From: Acanthopleura granulata
Taxonomy: Eukaryota > Mollusca > Polyplacophora > Chitonida > Chitonidae
Reading direction: 5' to 3'
Assembly (NCBI GenBank): GCA_016165875.1
Contig: JABBOT010000005.1
Span: 28,081,443 to 28,145,442 of the forward strand
DNA length: 64,000 nucleotides
Notes under the pieces: model-generated
Database searches by the model: none
Seen by the model: the letters and a program-made list of their open reading frames with translations, nothing else
Told to the model about the DNA's origin: nothing
Program-made: the position numbers and the translations under genes
In this document: in pieces, positions 32,184-43,990 of the stretch
Position numbering within the stretch: the stretch's first letter is position 1
How the letters are laid out: each line of letters opens with the position of its first letter

Positions 32184-33117
32184 ATGTTGAAAATATCATT
32201 TAACACAGGCTTACTGAAGTCCCAGTTGCTCACACTATCTGCCTGCTATACGACACAATGGTCACTGCTTCTCAAAATTCAGTATATTAAGATCAGAGCC
32301 CTAGAATGTTTCCATCTGAATTTTTCCGAACAACTGAAAGAAAACTGTTCTACACTTCTTCTGCCAGTTCAACAGCCAGTTCTGAGAAAATGGTCAAAGG
32401 CATTAAAAAAGGATGAAATTAACGTTTAAAACAGGCCTGAAATCTTACAGTAGATGGAACAATCAGGGAGAAGACAGTCCAACCAAGAAGTATCTTCGTC
32501 TAAGCCAGCAGACATATATCAGGGAGGTGAAGTCCCAGCCGTCCCCCACAGGAGGTCACACATTAAGCCTTACCAAAGCAGGCTTGAACCCATGTCCTGT
32601 GGGGTTCTACCGCCAGGGCTACCAACAGAACGTTAGCTTGACACTTACCAGCACGGTGAAACCGACGATCCTCAATTAGACATATACATGATGCTGCACA
32701 TGGAGCTCGGCCTTCTCTAAGCAATCTGCTTCTGGTCCAGGCTGTGAGGGACTCCTACAATGGGATCTGCCAAGAGAAGATCAATGGGCTTGGTGTTACA
32801 GTGAAAGTCTCAGGTGCAGTCTCAAGTGGGGTTTTCAGTCTGAGGTCACCAAATTGTTTGGAGAAGTTGAAACAGTATGACAAGGGCCAAAACCAGCCAC
32901 ACCAGCACAGGAAAGGAGTTTAGCTAGGTGATGAATACCATGAAACTGTCCAGTGCTTTCCCAACCTGTATGCAGAAGAACAGTGATGTGGTGTGTGACA
33001 TGCTTGTCAGTCACAACAAGTTGTCTATGGCTAACATAGTGAAAGACATTAAAGCTGTTGAGAAAATGAAAGACTTACCAGACTATGCTCCAATAAGCAT
33101 TGAAATGTAGGTACAAC
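32184..33117 (+). pseudogene. Unidentified coding-like frames, broken
   Basis: Several overlapping frames look coding-like but none is long. Best is 32660-32923, with PSLSNLLLVQAVRDSYNGIC and VKVSGAVSSGVFSLRS and a stop at 32921. A coding-like run continues across a shift to SDVVCDMLVSHNKLSMANIV and LPDYAPISIEM, ending at 33108. This fits one decayed gene or a transposon gene with two or three lesions. I do not recognise the family. It ends exactly where the 80-bp array begins. Confidence 0.35.
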
Positions 33118-33525
33118 CTAATACACTCCGCCGCCGGGAAAACGCCTTTTCTGCAAGCATCTCAGGTCAGCTTAACATCAATGGCACATACAACAACCTG
33201 ATACATTCCGCAGCCGGGAAAACGCCATTTCTGCCAGCATCTCAGGTCAGCTTAACATTCATGGTGCATACAACAACCTGATACATTCCGCAGCCGGGAA
33301 AACGCCATTTCTGCCAGCATCTCAGGTCAGCTTAACATTCATGGTGCATACAACAACCTGACACACTCCGCAGCCGGGAAAACGCCATTTCTGCCAGCAT
33401 CTCAGGTCAGCTTAACATCCATGGTGCATACAACAACCTGACACACTCCGCAGCCGGGAAAACGCCATTTCTGACAGCATCTCAGGTCAGTTTAGCATCA
33501 ATGGTACATACAACAACCCGATACA
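33112..33525 (+). repeat. 80-bp tandem repeat, about five copies
   Basis: The marker 'cagccgggaaaacgcc' (first copy 'ccgccgggaaaacgcc') occurs at 33131, 33211, 33291, 33371 and 33451, an exact 80-bp period. Units are over 90% alike, so the expansion is recent compared with most repeats here. Each unit also has 'catctcaggtcagcttaaca' and 'catacaacaacctgat/a'. The period is not a multiple of three, so it is not a protein repeat. Confidence 0.95.
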
Positions 33526-33567
33526 GCTGAGGAGATAAACAGACTACAGGTCAGCTCTGCGGACGAC

Positions 33568-34266
33568 ATGGCCACCCTCTGTCATGCAGAGCACGTCGTC
33601 GCACACCGCAAGCTGGGAAACAACAGCATTACTGAAACGATATATGACTTTTGTAGTAGATGCCATTATCAAATGCTATCAAGGGGACCATTCATTTCGT
33701 CAAATGCATTCATATGTATGCAAGGCAACAAGAGCAGACAACTAGCTAGTGAAGAATTCAAACTGCCTCCCCTTACCTGTGAGATTCAACCTCAGCAAAC
33801 CCGAGTCAGCGGCAAAACTGAGGGAATGTGTTCATTTCAGACTGGAAACACACACTCTGGACAAAACTGTGCATGCACTGAATTTGTAAAATGTGAAGCA
33901 GTGAACAGAGGACTGAGTAAATTTAAACCAAAGAAGAAAACTTTGTCCAGAAACTTTCCTGGGAGTGCCAACAGTGCAGTGAATTGCATAAACTCTGGTC
34001 CAGCCAGTTCTGTTATTGAACAATGTGAGTTTGTTGGAGTACCACTGACTAAAGGTTCTCAGGCCATGCAGGCATTAAAGAGTCGGCAAATAGCAGGTGA
34101 CAGCATGTTAGGAAATCACAAGATTCCTCAGCAGAAATATTCACCTGTCACCAAGAAGAAAACACTCCACCAACTAATGAGAACATTAATAAAGACAAAT
34201 CTAGTTATTATAAGAAAGATATGTAAAAACCTTTGTGTGAAGAAAGGACAGTTTCTAATTTTTTAA
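33568..34266 (+). CDS. Unidentified 232-codon reading frame
   Basis: This is the longest intact frame of the window. It starts at ATG 33568 and ends at TAA 34264. It has 13 or so Cys residues, a Lys-rich stretch (KFKPKKKTLSRNF) and a basic, hydrophobic end, but no motif I recognise. It starts about 40 bp after the 80-bp array and shares a strand with the broken frames upstream. It could be an exon of the same locus, a cellular gene or chance. A noncoding reading is possible because the sequence around it is unremarkable. Confidence 0.3.
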   Translation: MATLCHAEHVVAHRKLGNNSITETIYDFCSRCHYQMLSRGPFISSNAFICMQGNKSRQLASEEFKLPPLTCEIQPQQTRVSGKTEGMCSFQTGNTHSGQNCACTEFVKCEAVNRGLSKFKPKKKTLSRNFPGSANSAVNCINSGPASSVIEQCEFVGVPLTKGSQAMQALKSRQIAGDSMLGNHKIPQQKYSPVTKKKTLHQLMRTLIKTNLVIIRKICKNLCVKKGQFLIF

Positions 34267-35599
34267 TGCATCATAACTACATGTACTATGATTTAAGGTA
34301 AAAAAAGTTGATTTGACTGAGAGCTGGCTGGCTGGCTGGCTGGCAGAAAGAGAGGGCATATATAAAGTGGAGAGTTTTATTGAAGTTTGTTTCGTTGAAT
34401 AGTGAGAAATAAAAACGTTAATATGTATTATTTAGAAAATTAACTTACCTTGTCGTGTTGTTTTTGTTAAGTACTACTTATAACAGGCAGGTAGCAAACA
34501 TGATTTCCCAGACAAGAGCTCTGGTTTTTGCACAAGAGGCGATTCATGTTGTGATCATGTAATTCTATAGCAAGGTGTTCAGATTTAACATAGGCTGGTC
34601 TGTGGCAAATATGACTGACATCAAGTAAGTTTCCATTCTGGTCCATTCGTCATATTTCTGCCATCTGATGTGTGATCATATACTACAGCCTGTGTACCCC
34701 TAATCCCTTTCTCCCTGCCCCAGGCACCTCTAATACCAGCAGCCTGTAGCCTCCTCTGGGTGTTGTAGCCCCCTGCCATTCAAGGCAGTCATACTTGCCT
34801 ACAGATGCGCAAGAATGCCATGAAATTCTCTCTTTAGGTTTCTGATAAAAAGCCTTCATCATTGAGAGAACTTTTTTTAACCTTCATTGCACAGGATTTA
34901 TACTGTCACGTAGGGCAGATTTCCTATAGGTATAACCCCCCCCCCCAAAAAAAAGGCCTTACTATTTATGTAGTACTTTCACACACAACAACTTCCAAAA
35001 ACTGTATTCCCTCATTCCTGTTGGCACAAATAGCACATTTTGTCAAATAACTAGATGCCTGGTCCACAACATATCCAAATATCATCATAGGTTGACCACT
35101 ATTTTCTCAAAATAAATCAGCTCGAATGCAGGTACTAGCGTCCTGTCGCAATAGAAACAGTGTGTAGGGGGCACTTGCCCATTGCACAATGTTTTTCTCT
35201 GTTTAATTCCAGCATCAAGTAATTCACTTTTTTCTCAACCTTTATTTGTCATAATTTTTACCTGCAAAATTACCGGGCAATGCTTCAGCACACTTCAGAG
35301 ATATAGTCAATCACTGTCTGTCCCCAACCCTTTTATACATGCCTGAATCTTGGGCACCAAATTGATTTCGTGTTTTCATACTTAAACAATGTATGCGCCC
35401 ATGGCAATGGGGTCCCAAGGAAGTTAACCCAAAATCTTATTTCAACTTCTGCAGTGGTCCACTAATAGAAACAATGCTAGATTATCTGTCCACGAATAAC
35501 AGATGCCTGTGGGTCGTGAGATGCAGATGATTAATTAACAGAGGCCTTGTAAAAACCAACTGAGCATTTAATGTCTTTTATGGCTGCCCAAACCTTTAT
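34267..35599. other. Noncoding DNA with copy 2 of a direct repeat
   Basis: The stretch 34757-34975 is the partner of 31855-31990. A (GGCT)n run of four to five units lies at about 34323-34345. Nothing else is recognised. Confidence 0.5.
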
Positions 35600-35880
35600 T
35601 TTAGGCCCTAGTCACACCTGTAACCTGTCATGGTGAAGCCATGTACCAAACCTCCTGAAACTCTGAAGAGGAAGTCGTTGCCATTCCTCGTGCAAGGCAG
35701 CTTCCCACTGAGCCAGATCAGGTACAAGTGGATCCCTTGCTCGCACACGACGACCAATCATAATGCAGACATGATCCAGAAGGTTCACATCAGGGCTCAT
35801 TGCAGGCCAAGGAATCAGGAAGCGGACAGGTGGTATGAGGAGAAGCGTTTAGGTTATCATCCAGGAATAGCCTGGATACA
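35600..35880 (-). mobile_element. Tc1/mariner transposase relic (C-terminal part)
   Basis: The minus strand encodes, from 35830 down, LIPWPAMSPDVNLLDHV followed by GRRVRAR and a region ending near 35612 with WQRLPLQSFRR. The SPD-x-N-x(2,3)-[DE]-H-[VL] block is the last acidic motif of Tc1-type transposases, with Pro/Ile-Glu altered here. Only the last 80 to 90 residues are seen, with shifts upstream of 35800. No inverted ends are identified. Confidence 0.75.
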
Positions 35881-36609
35881 CCCAATACTGACATAAAACC
35901 CTTTACAAGATACCAGATGATGTTTCCACTGAGTAATTTCAGCCACTGCTTCAACACTGCTCACACCAGAACCATATTTGTTAAGCCATAGTTTCAAATC
36001 AAAACCAGTGATGATAGAAATGCATGTGTGTTATAATTAAAACACATGGATTCCAACCATTTGTTGTTTTTCATTAGCCAAAGGGCCATAGAGTTCACAA
36101 CCAATCACATTTAACAGAAGAACATTAATTGCATGTGTACAACATCGCCAAAGAGAAAGCGGAGGGGGGGGGGGTAATTAAGTTCTTTATGTATACATGT
36201 AATACCACCATAAACACTGGCCTATACTATATAACCAACCACACAGCAAAATACAAGCCACATTTTGTACCTCATACCCTATTATCTCTACCCTAAGTAA
36301 TATGTTTGCTGAACAAAACAAACGCAACAATCAACACTTGCGTCATGCCTGTAACAAATGTTATAAATGAGCACCTAACACTTCTGGTCAGCCAACAGCC
36401 AACAATATCACTTTCCACATTATGTCAGTTCTTAAATGCCAGCCTAGCAATTGCTCTAAATGACCTAAAATTTGTCCAAAAAGGTGCATCTTTAGGGGTC
36501 AATAAATGTCATCAAACATTATGTCTGGTGATGAACCTCACATTTTTCCAGAAGCACAACACCCAATACACCTCAAAACAACTTTCTAAAATCAATAGAA
36601 CTCTCAGAA
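35881..36609. other. Noncoding DNA with one unsupported frame
   Basis: A 116-codon plus-strand frame (36306-36656) is Leu/Thr/Asn-rich without a domain, and the overlapping minus-strand exon candidate is more convincing. A G-run is at about 36163-36173. Confidence 0.4.
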
Positions 36610-36639
36610 TCAGAAAAAATAAGCAACCTGGTGATGATG

Positions 36640-36876
36640 AAATTTTAGGTCATTGAAGGTGACGTAATACAACACACTGTAGAGCAGAAACAATACTACA
36701 TTTACCACTAACACACCAATGCCCCCTGTGGTTTCAACCACTGCCTTCCCCGGTTTCACGCTGTAACACACCAAGGCTCCAACACAGTTGTTCACTGTAC
36801 ACAAGTACTCACCTCGGGTAGTGAGGTTTGTTTGCTGGCACAGCCACACTATCATCAATTCATCATGGCAAATCAT
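36640..36876 (-). CDS. Candidate host exon with a transmembrane segment
   Basis: The minus-strand frame contains a Cys-containing stretch (EYLCTVNNCVGALVCYSV), then GKAVVETTGGIGVLVVNVVL leading into a run of about 20 hydrophobic residues ending YYVTFNDLK. It has the shape of an extracellular part followed by a membrane helix. Splice ends are not clear. It lies on the same strand as exon candidates at 37200-37313 and about 38010-38220, so one gene is possible. I do not recognise the protein. Confidence 0.3.
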
Positions 36877-37199
36877 CAGTTAATCAATCTGCAAAATATA
36901 AAAGACAGACATATAGTTATGGCAAGCAACTGTGTACTTACAAGATAAAAGACTAAAGGGGAATAAATCCAATTAAAGTCAGGGAATAAAAAAAAAAGAA
37001 GTCTTTTAGCCACACAATAAATTAACCATGTGTGTCCATAAAAATATAAACATCCTTACTTACATATGACTGTCCTTTGAGTATTACAAACAAGAGGCTA
37101 CGTATTTTATTGCTAAAATACAACATTTCTGCTGACTGAATCCCCATGTACGCTGATCACCAGCACATTGGCAGATCAACTATGTGTAGTTACGTACAC

Positions 37200-37313
37200 C
37201 TGGGAAGCATCCAGACGTAAAGCACCACGGATGAGCTGCCACCCTAAGGACACAGTAATGGCTTGGCCATAAATCTGTATCACTCCCTGGGCAAAATTGC
37301 ACGGGACATAATT
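37200..37313 (-). CDS. Candidate host exon, 114 nt, phase 0-0
   Basis: On the minus strand a good acceptor (ccagttttttctgtgtggtag) is followed by exactly 38 open codons, with VIQIYGQAITVSLGWQLI in the middle and LRLDASQ at the end, and a donor CCCAG|GTGTACGT. The length is a multiple of three. The peptide looks coding and partly hydrophobic, but the family is not recognised. A second frame over the same bases (37180-37407) is Cys-rich and less fitting. Confidence 0.35.
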
Positions 37314-37754
37314 CTACCACACAGAAAAAACTGGCATCACAAAACCCATATACTACATACACTTTCCACGCGTTAGAGCTGTATTCAAAATGCCACAACT
37401 TACCCACAGAGATTCAGCCTCCAAACAAGACCTTTGTTTGCTTGCCACCCATGACACCTATGGGCTGCAGTGTGTCTAAAACAAAATATAAGAAGAAAAC
37501 AACACCATGAAGTTAAATAGAAAGTTTTAATAGCCATGGCCTATGATGGTAAAATTTGCTTTCAGCTGCTGGTGTTAACAAAAGCTAAGGGTCTTCGAAT
37601 AGATAGACACACTAGCGGCTTATATGTGAGCACCGTATACTCTCAACAATCATATTTCACTTGTCGTAATATCTGATCTCCCGGCCACCAATATGCCACG
37701 CCACCACCACCTTATTTACCCTCCTCCAAGATCCATCCATATCTCCCACATGCT

Positions 37755-38000
37755 GGGCTTCATGCTAGTACACCAGGGTTGGGTCATACCAAAGACTTTA
37801 AAAATGATACTTGTTGCTGCCTCACTTAGCACTCAGCAATGAGAGGTTAGAGCATGGAAACAGGCCTGGTCAGCTCGCTGTTAATATAGTGTGATGTTCC
37901 AATGGCAGGTGACATGGACTCGCCCTGCCACAAGAAGACACACTCAATGTACACACCAGAAGGACTCCTCGTCATCATATGACTGAAACATTGTTAAGTA
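37755..38000 (+). mobile_element. SINE-B, head truncated, plus strand
   Basis: It matches 22600-22890 in order: 'caccagggttgggtcatacc', 'aagactttaaaa', 'ctcacttagcactcagcaat', 'gaaacaggcctggtc' and the end 'atcatatgactgaaacattg'. It sits between two candidate exons of the minus strand, as expected in an intron. Confidence 0.75.
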
Positions 38001-38009
38001 CGATAAGCC

Positions 38010-38220
38010 AAGTAACAGTTGAGATAAAGTTGTGATATAAATCTCCACATGGAGTATAAGTTAAGTTTTTAGACCCAAAATGTATAACCACACCGTCTGG
38101 TTTGGCATTAGTTGTATACGATGTTGTGATATCTCCCATCTCATTCCCTGCACAATACGCCAGGTGATCATGTACCCCTTGTCTGTCTAGGCCCAGGTGT
38201 GCCCTGTGCTCTTGTAAGGC
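38010..38220 (-). CDS. Candidate host exon, acceptor defined, donor unclear
   Basis: A minus-strand frame opens just after an acceptor-like 'tttactatatacag' at 38221 with ALQEHRAHLGLDRQGVHDHL and continues with CAGNEMGDITTSYTTNAKPD and a Cys/aromatic part. It looks like part of an extracellular domain. No convincing donor is found before the SINE at 38000. The family is not recognised. Confidence 0.3.
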
Positions 38221-38262
38221 CTGTATATAGTAAGTATCATTACAAATAAACAGCATTACCAT

Positions 38263-41200
38263 TGTTCACACTGTTCAGTTTCAGAGAAACACATATTACC
38301 CACATCACTGCCTTGTGATCCCGTTAAAACCTGGCCATCACCCTGTTTATGTGGGCGAATTGTATTAACTGCGCTCGTGTATGCCAGTTCACCAACTCTG
38401 AGAAAACCGAAAAATGAAGGCTGCCTTAAAATTCATGTCACAGCCAACACCAAATTCCAACCAATCAGAAGGCCAACACCCTCACGCAAACGACCATGAA
38501 AACAAGTACAACAGCGCCATGATGGCCTATTTGCACTATCTGTCACTCAATGTACACTTAAAAATAAAATTCCTGAAAACTTTTAGCCCTTTACAGACAT
38601 CTTCCTTGACCCTCCTGTTAATTCATACAAAATCACTGGGCCAGGTTAAACCAATTGTAAGATGTATAATTCATCTAGAAAAGGCCCGGTGTTATTGCCA
38701 ACAGCCAGGGTTCTTGGAGTCCATTAAGATCTAAATCTCATGAAGCCTCATGTGCCTATTTCAATTACAGCAAAACGTCTTTATTCTCAAAATTTCTCAC
38801 ACCTCGCTCTCAGCAAATTCTAACATGCATAGTCTGGGTATCCAGTCCCGGGCCTACACACTATATACACATTTTAGTACCCACGTTTTTTCCAAGCAAT
38901 GATCATGCCTAGTGTCCTGCATTCAAATAACAATGCATCTTATTCTAACAACGATTCACAATCTTAAAAAAAGCTTTATCCCCAAATTAAAAAATCATCA
39001 ATGTAATCAATCCTGTGTCAACATTTCACTCCAAACAAAGGAGGCAAACTTTTCAAAGATTGAGCAAGAAATAGAACATTCCATTGGCCTGGATTGATGA
39101 ACATGGTAAAGGTCAAAACCAAGCTGATCAAAATCTCCGGGGTATGCTGGTAACTGGCCAGAGGCTCACTCAGTATTTGCCTCAGCCAACACACAGCCAA
39201 GAACTTTTTGCCAACTCAGCTAACTGACTATCTTGTTTTCTGCCAAAAAGAATAGCATTCAGATTATGGGTGGTTCAAACCACAAGTACAAAAAACTGCC
39301 CATGCCACTGAAATCATAACAAACGCCAGTCAGAGACAACCTGGCATTTCTACTAGCCCTAGGCCAACTCTGAGACTGAAGCAGTCACACACATAATCTT
39401 AGTTTGAGGTGCAATCAAACTCTGGTAAATACTTAAATGGCAGTAGTGTAGATCTCCATAGTGTTATGTTTTAACATGAAGGTTTTATTTCGAGTAATTC
39501 ATTACTGTTAACATGTAACGATGCTGAATATGTCACAGATTTATTGGTCATCTTTTAGCAACAAACCAAGATCGTTATTCTCACAGCTTCAAATTCTTTT
39601 GCGAAGTCGCACGGGAACGTGTGCATCAACAGAATTGCACACACTCATTGGTGTATTAGGCGCATCGGGTGAAGGAAACACTGAAGAAGTTCTATAACAC
39701 ACTTTGCCATTGGAAACTCACCTGTACCACTTTAGGCCGGGGTTTCCTCCGTCACATCGTGTTATTGGGCAGGGGTCGTTACATGAACCTGAGAAGGGGC
39801 CCAACCTTGAGGTGGTGGTTGGGGGGGGGGGGGGGCATGGCTGGCCTGGTTGTAGTGAGTGCATAATGCACCGCCACTACCCGTTTCCCACAGCATGAAT
39901 AGACCAAACGTTGCATGTTTCAAGTCAAAATCTACAAAAATACAAAGGTGAGAACACGCAGAGAGCAACAATTAATTTTACCCTAAAGAAGTCATGGGGT
40001 GCAATACAGCCCAAGACTGCCCAAGGGTGGAATTTTGCAAAGCAATTTCTGCACCTATCTGAGTGGCCCGATGAAATGTTAACAAAAAGGCTGTTTCATC
40101 CATATCACCTCATCACTTAGAAGTGTAGCAACACAGCAGATAACTCTAATGAAAGTCAGTACATTATAAGAGGAGACAATGTTTGAGAAATCATGCCTTT
40201 GACAACTTTGACCTATGTACATGTTAATTTGTAAAAACAAAAATCACGGCTGGCAATGACTACTAGCAGTGACCAATACTGTAATGCCATATATGTATTA
40301 TTTGACTGAAACAGTATATTTTGGGGGCACAAAGTGGTTGTGGCAGTCAATGCCCACACATCACAAATAATTTCCCATGTACTTACATGTTAACATTTGG
40401 CCTCACAGTACTGTCCCTAAATCTGTAAGCCCTAAACCCTCCGGGCCTCAGAGTCCTGTCGGAAGAGAACGCGTGTCAGAGAGAGACGCCACTAGAAACT
40501 GATAACCTGTCAATATCCATGTCACAGCAAACTTCATACAACCTGTCATTTTTACACATCTTAGAATATAAATACATGCAAAAAACCGTACTTTTCTTCA
40601 TGCAGTGTAAAGATTTATACGTACACATGTTGAGCATCCCAAACTGTCCTTACTCACTAAATATCACGACAATACTCACGAAAACTGAGCACCGATAGAC
40701 TAAAACATATTTTCACAGCCTGTGGCTAACAGGCCACACACCACAATTAACTCCTCATTTACTTACATGTTAATGTTTGGCCTCACAGCACTGTCCCTAA
40801 ATCAGCAAGCCCTAAACCCTCCAGGCCTCATAGTCCTTGTCCCCTGAGAAAATTCCACTCAAATTCCTGATAGAGTATGATCGAGGAAACATTTCGCAAA
40901 TGTGACAAACAGCTGACAGGTGTCAAGCCAATCCAGTAAAAGATCAGTGAGCCCTGATTTATCACTACTTATGCCTTGTGTGCATTCGCCTCCATTTCCT
41001 GAACCACACAAAAATTCATACCTGGAAAGAAACTTTCAAGCCTGTCCTACAAAATGATACCACCGAACAAGCAGAAAAAAAGACGAGAAGGAAAAAAAGG
41101 CAGACCAGGAGAACAAAAAAAAAATATCTCTAAAAATAGAAAGGAACTAGCTTCGTGGCTCTCGGCCCAGAAGCATTAATTGTGGTGTGTAGCCTAATGA

Positions 41201-42735
41201 TCAATTAATTTCGTTCATTCAGTAAAATTAATACTTTATGTGGCAGACGTAAAACCATGGTGCCGTCACATAGTAGAGTGACGTCATATTCATTGAAGAA
41301 TGCTCTATTCACAATGAAGATCAGAAAAGTAGGTCAGTGACTAACAAGTGCCCAACCCTAGACTTTACCACTCTCCTGTATGTTTCAAACTGAAGTCAGA
41401 TGATATTCTTTTTAGACATAAGTACAGGCAGTAGTAAGGATGAGGGTGATGTCACGTGGTAGTGTGAGGTGAATTGGTTGAAAAATGTCCTTTTCTCAAT
41501 GAACATAGGAAAAGTTGGAAAAGGGTATTCTGCAAAATTATTTATATGCTGATGTAGCGGGGGTATCACTATAAAATCACACTTCAAATCTGTATCGCTT
41601 AATGCAAGTAGTACTGGTTTATCACCATACACTGATTTACTGTTATTGTATTACTTGCTACACGGGCATTAGTACATGTTAAAACCCGGTTTACCTCGAA
41701 AAATATAAACATAAACATCAAAACTAAAGATTACATACATACGGGCAAAACATGTGAGCGAAGCGTTTCCAGGAGCAACGTTACTAGAGCGCTATCGATC
41801 AGAGAACATTATTCAACAAAATCAAATATTACAGCGACCGCCATGGCTGAACTGCGTGTTCGCTAACTTCTTAGGATATTTGTGAGCACTACTAGAGCAT
41901 AACTTGTACACAAAAATCATACATACCTAGAAAATATGAGGAAAACCCGACATTAAAAATAAAAACATACCAGCATCGTTTCAGTGCAATTCAGAACGAG
42001 GCTGGACCCGGGGATTCCCCTCCATCAGCTGATACGGTCATCATCAAATCAATAACCTGTAAATGGCACTTAGATCATGAAATTGTAAATAAGGAAACTT
42101 GAAACATCGAACTACAAGCATTTACAAAAATGAAAAATTTAGGGGGAGGGGGGAGTACACATATCATTACACTCTTATTTTGTAAACTTTTCCTACACCC
42201 AATAAATGCTGTTTAGCTTTTTGCAAATGATGTAACTGCATGGGACAGGCCATCATGTAGGGCTAGCTTGTCAGGACACAAATAACCCATCAAGGAGAGT
42301 TCGTACATGCAGCATCTCTTGTCTCTTAATGCTAGCGCCGCACCATTGACTGTAACGGCTATTACATGCAGTGCTGATGAAAGATAAGGTCCATACACTT
42401 CTGCATGTATTTTAATGTCCTATGTTCAAATTAGGCTAATATTACTCAAAAATTCAACAGCTTACAGGTTGCTAAACAAAATAAAAGCACTCTGCGCTCA
42501 CAAACGCCTACTATTGTGAGGAGCCAGTAGTAAGTATGTAGTTTTCACTGAATAAGTTAATGTCTGTGTTTCTCTTGTCATAGGTTTTCATTTCTACTTC
42601 TCAGGCTAACAATATTTATGATATTTAGAATAACACCTAAGTTAAGAAATACCCAGGTAGCCTTTACGGACCAGTATTGCACACTAGATCCATGCTTGAC
42701 ATTAAGTCTCACTCACTTCGATATTCTCATTGTCT
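38263..42735. other. Mostly unique noncoding DNA
   Basis: No gene is supported. A direct repeat of about 85 bp occurs at 40385-40470 and 40757-40845 ('acttacatgttaa', 'tttggcctcacag.actgtcc', 'aagccctaaaccctcc.ggcc'). A G-run is at 39820-39834. A perfect CRE-like TGACGTCA lies at 41279, and about 41740-42020 is richer in CpG than its surroundings, so a promoter there is possible but unproven. Confidence 0.45.
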
Positions 42736-42985
42736 TTGGGAGCCTCGGTGATCCAGTTGATTAACGCACTGGCGCAGCGTAATGACCCAGAAGCCTCTCA
42801 CCGATGTGTTCACTGTGATTTTAAATCCAGCTCATACTGGCTTCCTCTCAGGCAGCAAATGGGAAAGTCTGCCAGCAAGCTGCGGATGGTGGTGGGTTTT
42901 CCCCGTTTCCTCCAAACATCATGCTGGCAGCCGTTGTATTTGCTAAGTGAAGTATTCTTGAATACACCAATGAAATAAACAAATA
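42736..42985 (+). mobile_element. SINE-A, nearly full length, plus strand
   Basis: The tRNA-like head 'gcctcggtgatccagttgat' and 'gcgcagcgtaatgacccaga' is followed by the core 'gctcatactggcttcctctc', 'ctgccagcaagctgcggatg', 'gtgggttttccccg' and the tail 'gaagtattcttgaatacacc' with 'aatgaaataaaca'. It is the best copy for defining the family in this window. Part of the region between core and tail is shortened. Confidence 0.8.
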
Positions 42986-43682
42986 TATCATAGTCTTCGT
43001 GGCAGTAACATGTAAGAGGTCATCTGCTTGTAGTGCAATTTATGTTACTTTCATCAACTTAATTGCATATCACTTCATTTCCATTGTTAATTGCATTGTC
43101 CCTTGTATCCCTCCATTAAAATACCAACCACAATATACATACCAATATCCTATCCTTCGGTAACATATCAATACATCAATGAAAACTTTTCATTATGGAC
43201 ACTTTTTGTCGTCAGCCATTACAACTTTCTGTTGCCATTTCCTCTATTCTCAACCATCATTCCTTTCTGCTTCTAAATTATACCACATGTCTTCTTTCGC
43301 AATAGCTACATGTTTGTTCCCTAATCTATAGATGGTATGACTGTATTAAGCGCTAATATTAACTTACACACTCCCTCTAATGTGTGTATATATGTAAACT
43401 CATCGTTGTGTTCTTCGTGGTGTATGTGTATGGTGCACAAAAACAAAAATATTTCCGATTGTTCTAAGTTCTACTGTTTCTTCATCCTGTCAGTTGCATG
43501 ACTTCATCATTTTTCGTTCCAGCCTAACAGAGCCTGCCATTGCTGTCCTCTCTGTCCGCACCTTACTATTCTATATAAGGATTACTTTCCATAGTGTTTC
43601 TAATTTCTTTTGGAGTATGTTGTTTTTCCTGCTGCGTTGTACTGAGTATGACGTCGAGTTTGCTGCTGTGTCTCATTTCTGT
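42986..43682. other. Unique AT-rich DNA before the second gypsy copy
   Basis: Nothing is recognised. The junction with gypsy sequence lies at about 43683, where similarity to 11086 onward begins. Confidence 0.5.
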
Positions 43683-43990
43683 CATGGTGATGAAGTTACG
43701 GAAGCGTGCGCTGTAAGTAAATTGAACGATGTTGATAAACGTTACTCAGTAGGAGAAAGCGAGGCTTTAGCTTGCGTTTGGGCTATAGACAGGTGGCATA
43801 CCTACCTGTGGAGTAGAAAGTTCACATTGAGAACAGACCACCAAGCACCTGGATAGATTCTTGTCAACGACAGGTCGCAGACCTATGCGAATAGCTGGAT
43901 AGAAAGCCAGGCTCTTGTATTATGATTACACAGTGCAATATAAACCTGTTGCACAAAATAACGTAGCCGATGCTCCGTCTCGTTTACCTG
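43683..43990 (+). pseudogene. Gypsy RNase H, copy 2
   Basis: RYSVGESEALACVWAIDRW and FTLRTDHQAP are kept. One inserted base near 43853 breaks the frame, and a TAG follows. The C-terminal part resumes as VADAPSRLP at about 43960-43985. Confidence 0.75.

Noticed and set aside
33112..33525. Possible CRISPR-like array
   Set aside because: The units are contiguous 80-bp tandem repeats without unique spacers, in a eukaryotic context.
39669..39971. Overlapping GC-rich frames around a G-run
   Set aside because: They depend on the homopolymer and have no domain or splice context.
41279..41286. Perfect CRE-like palindrome TGACGTCA
   Set aside because: An eight-base motif is expected by chance in a window this size, and no gene start is established nearby.
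43494..43856. 120-codon frame that appears to fuse a hydrophobic leader to RNase H
   Set aside because: The leader lies left of the gypsy truncation point and the fusion is chance.
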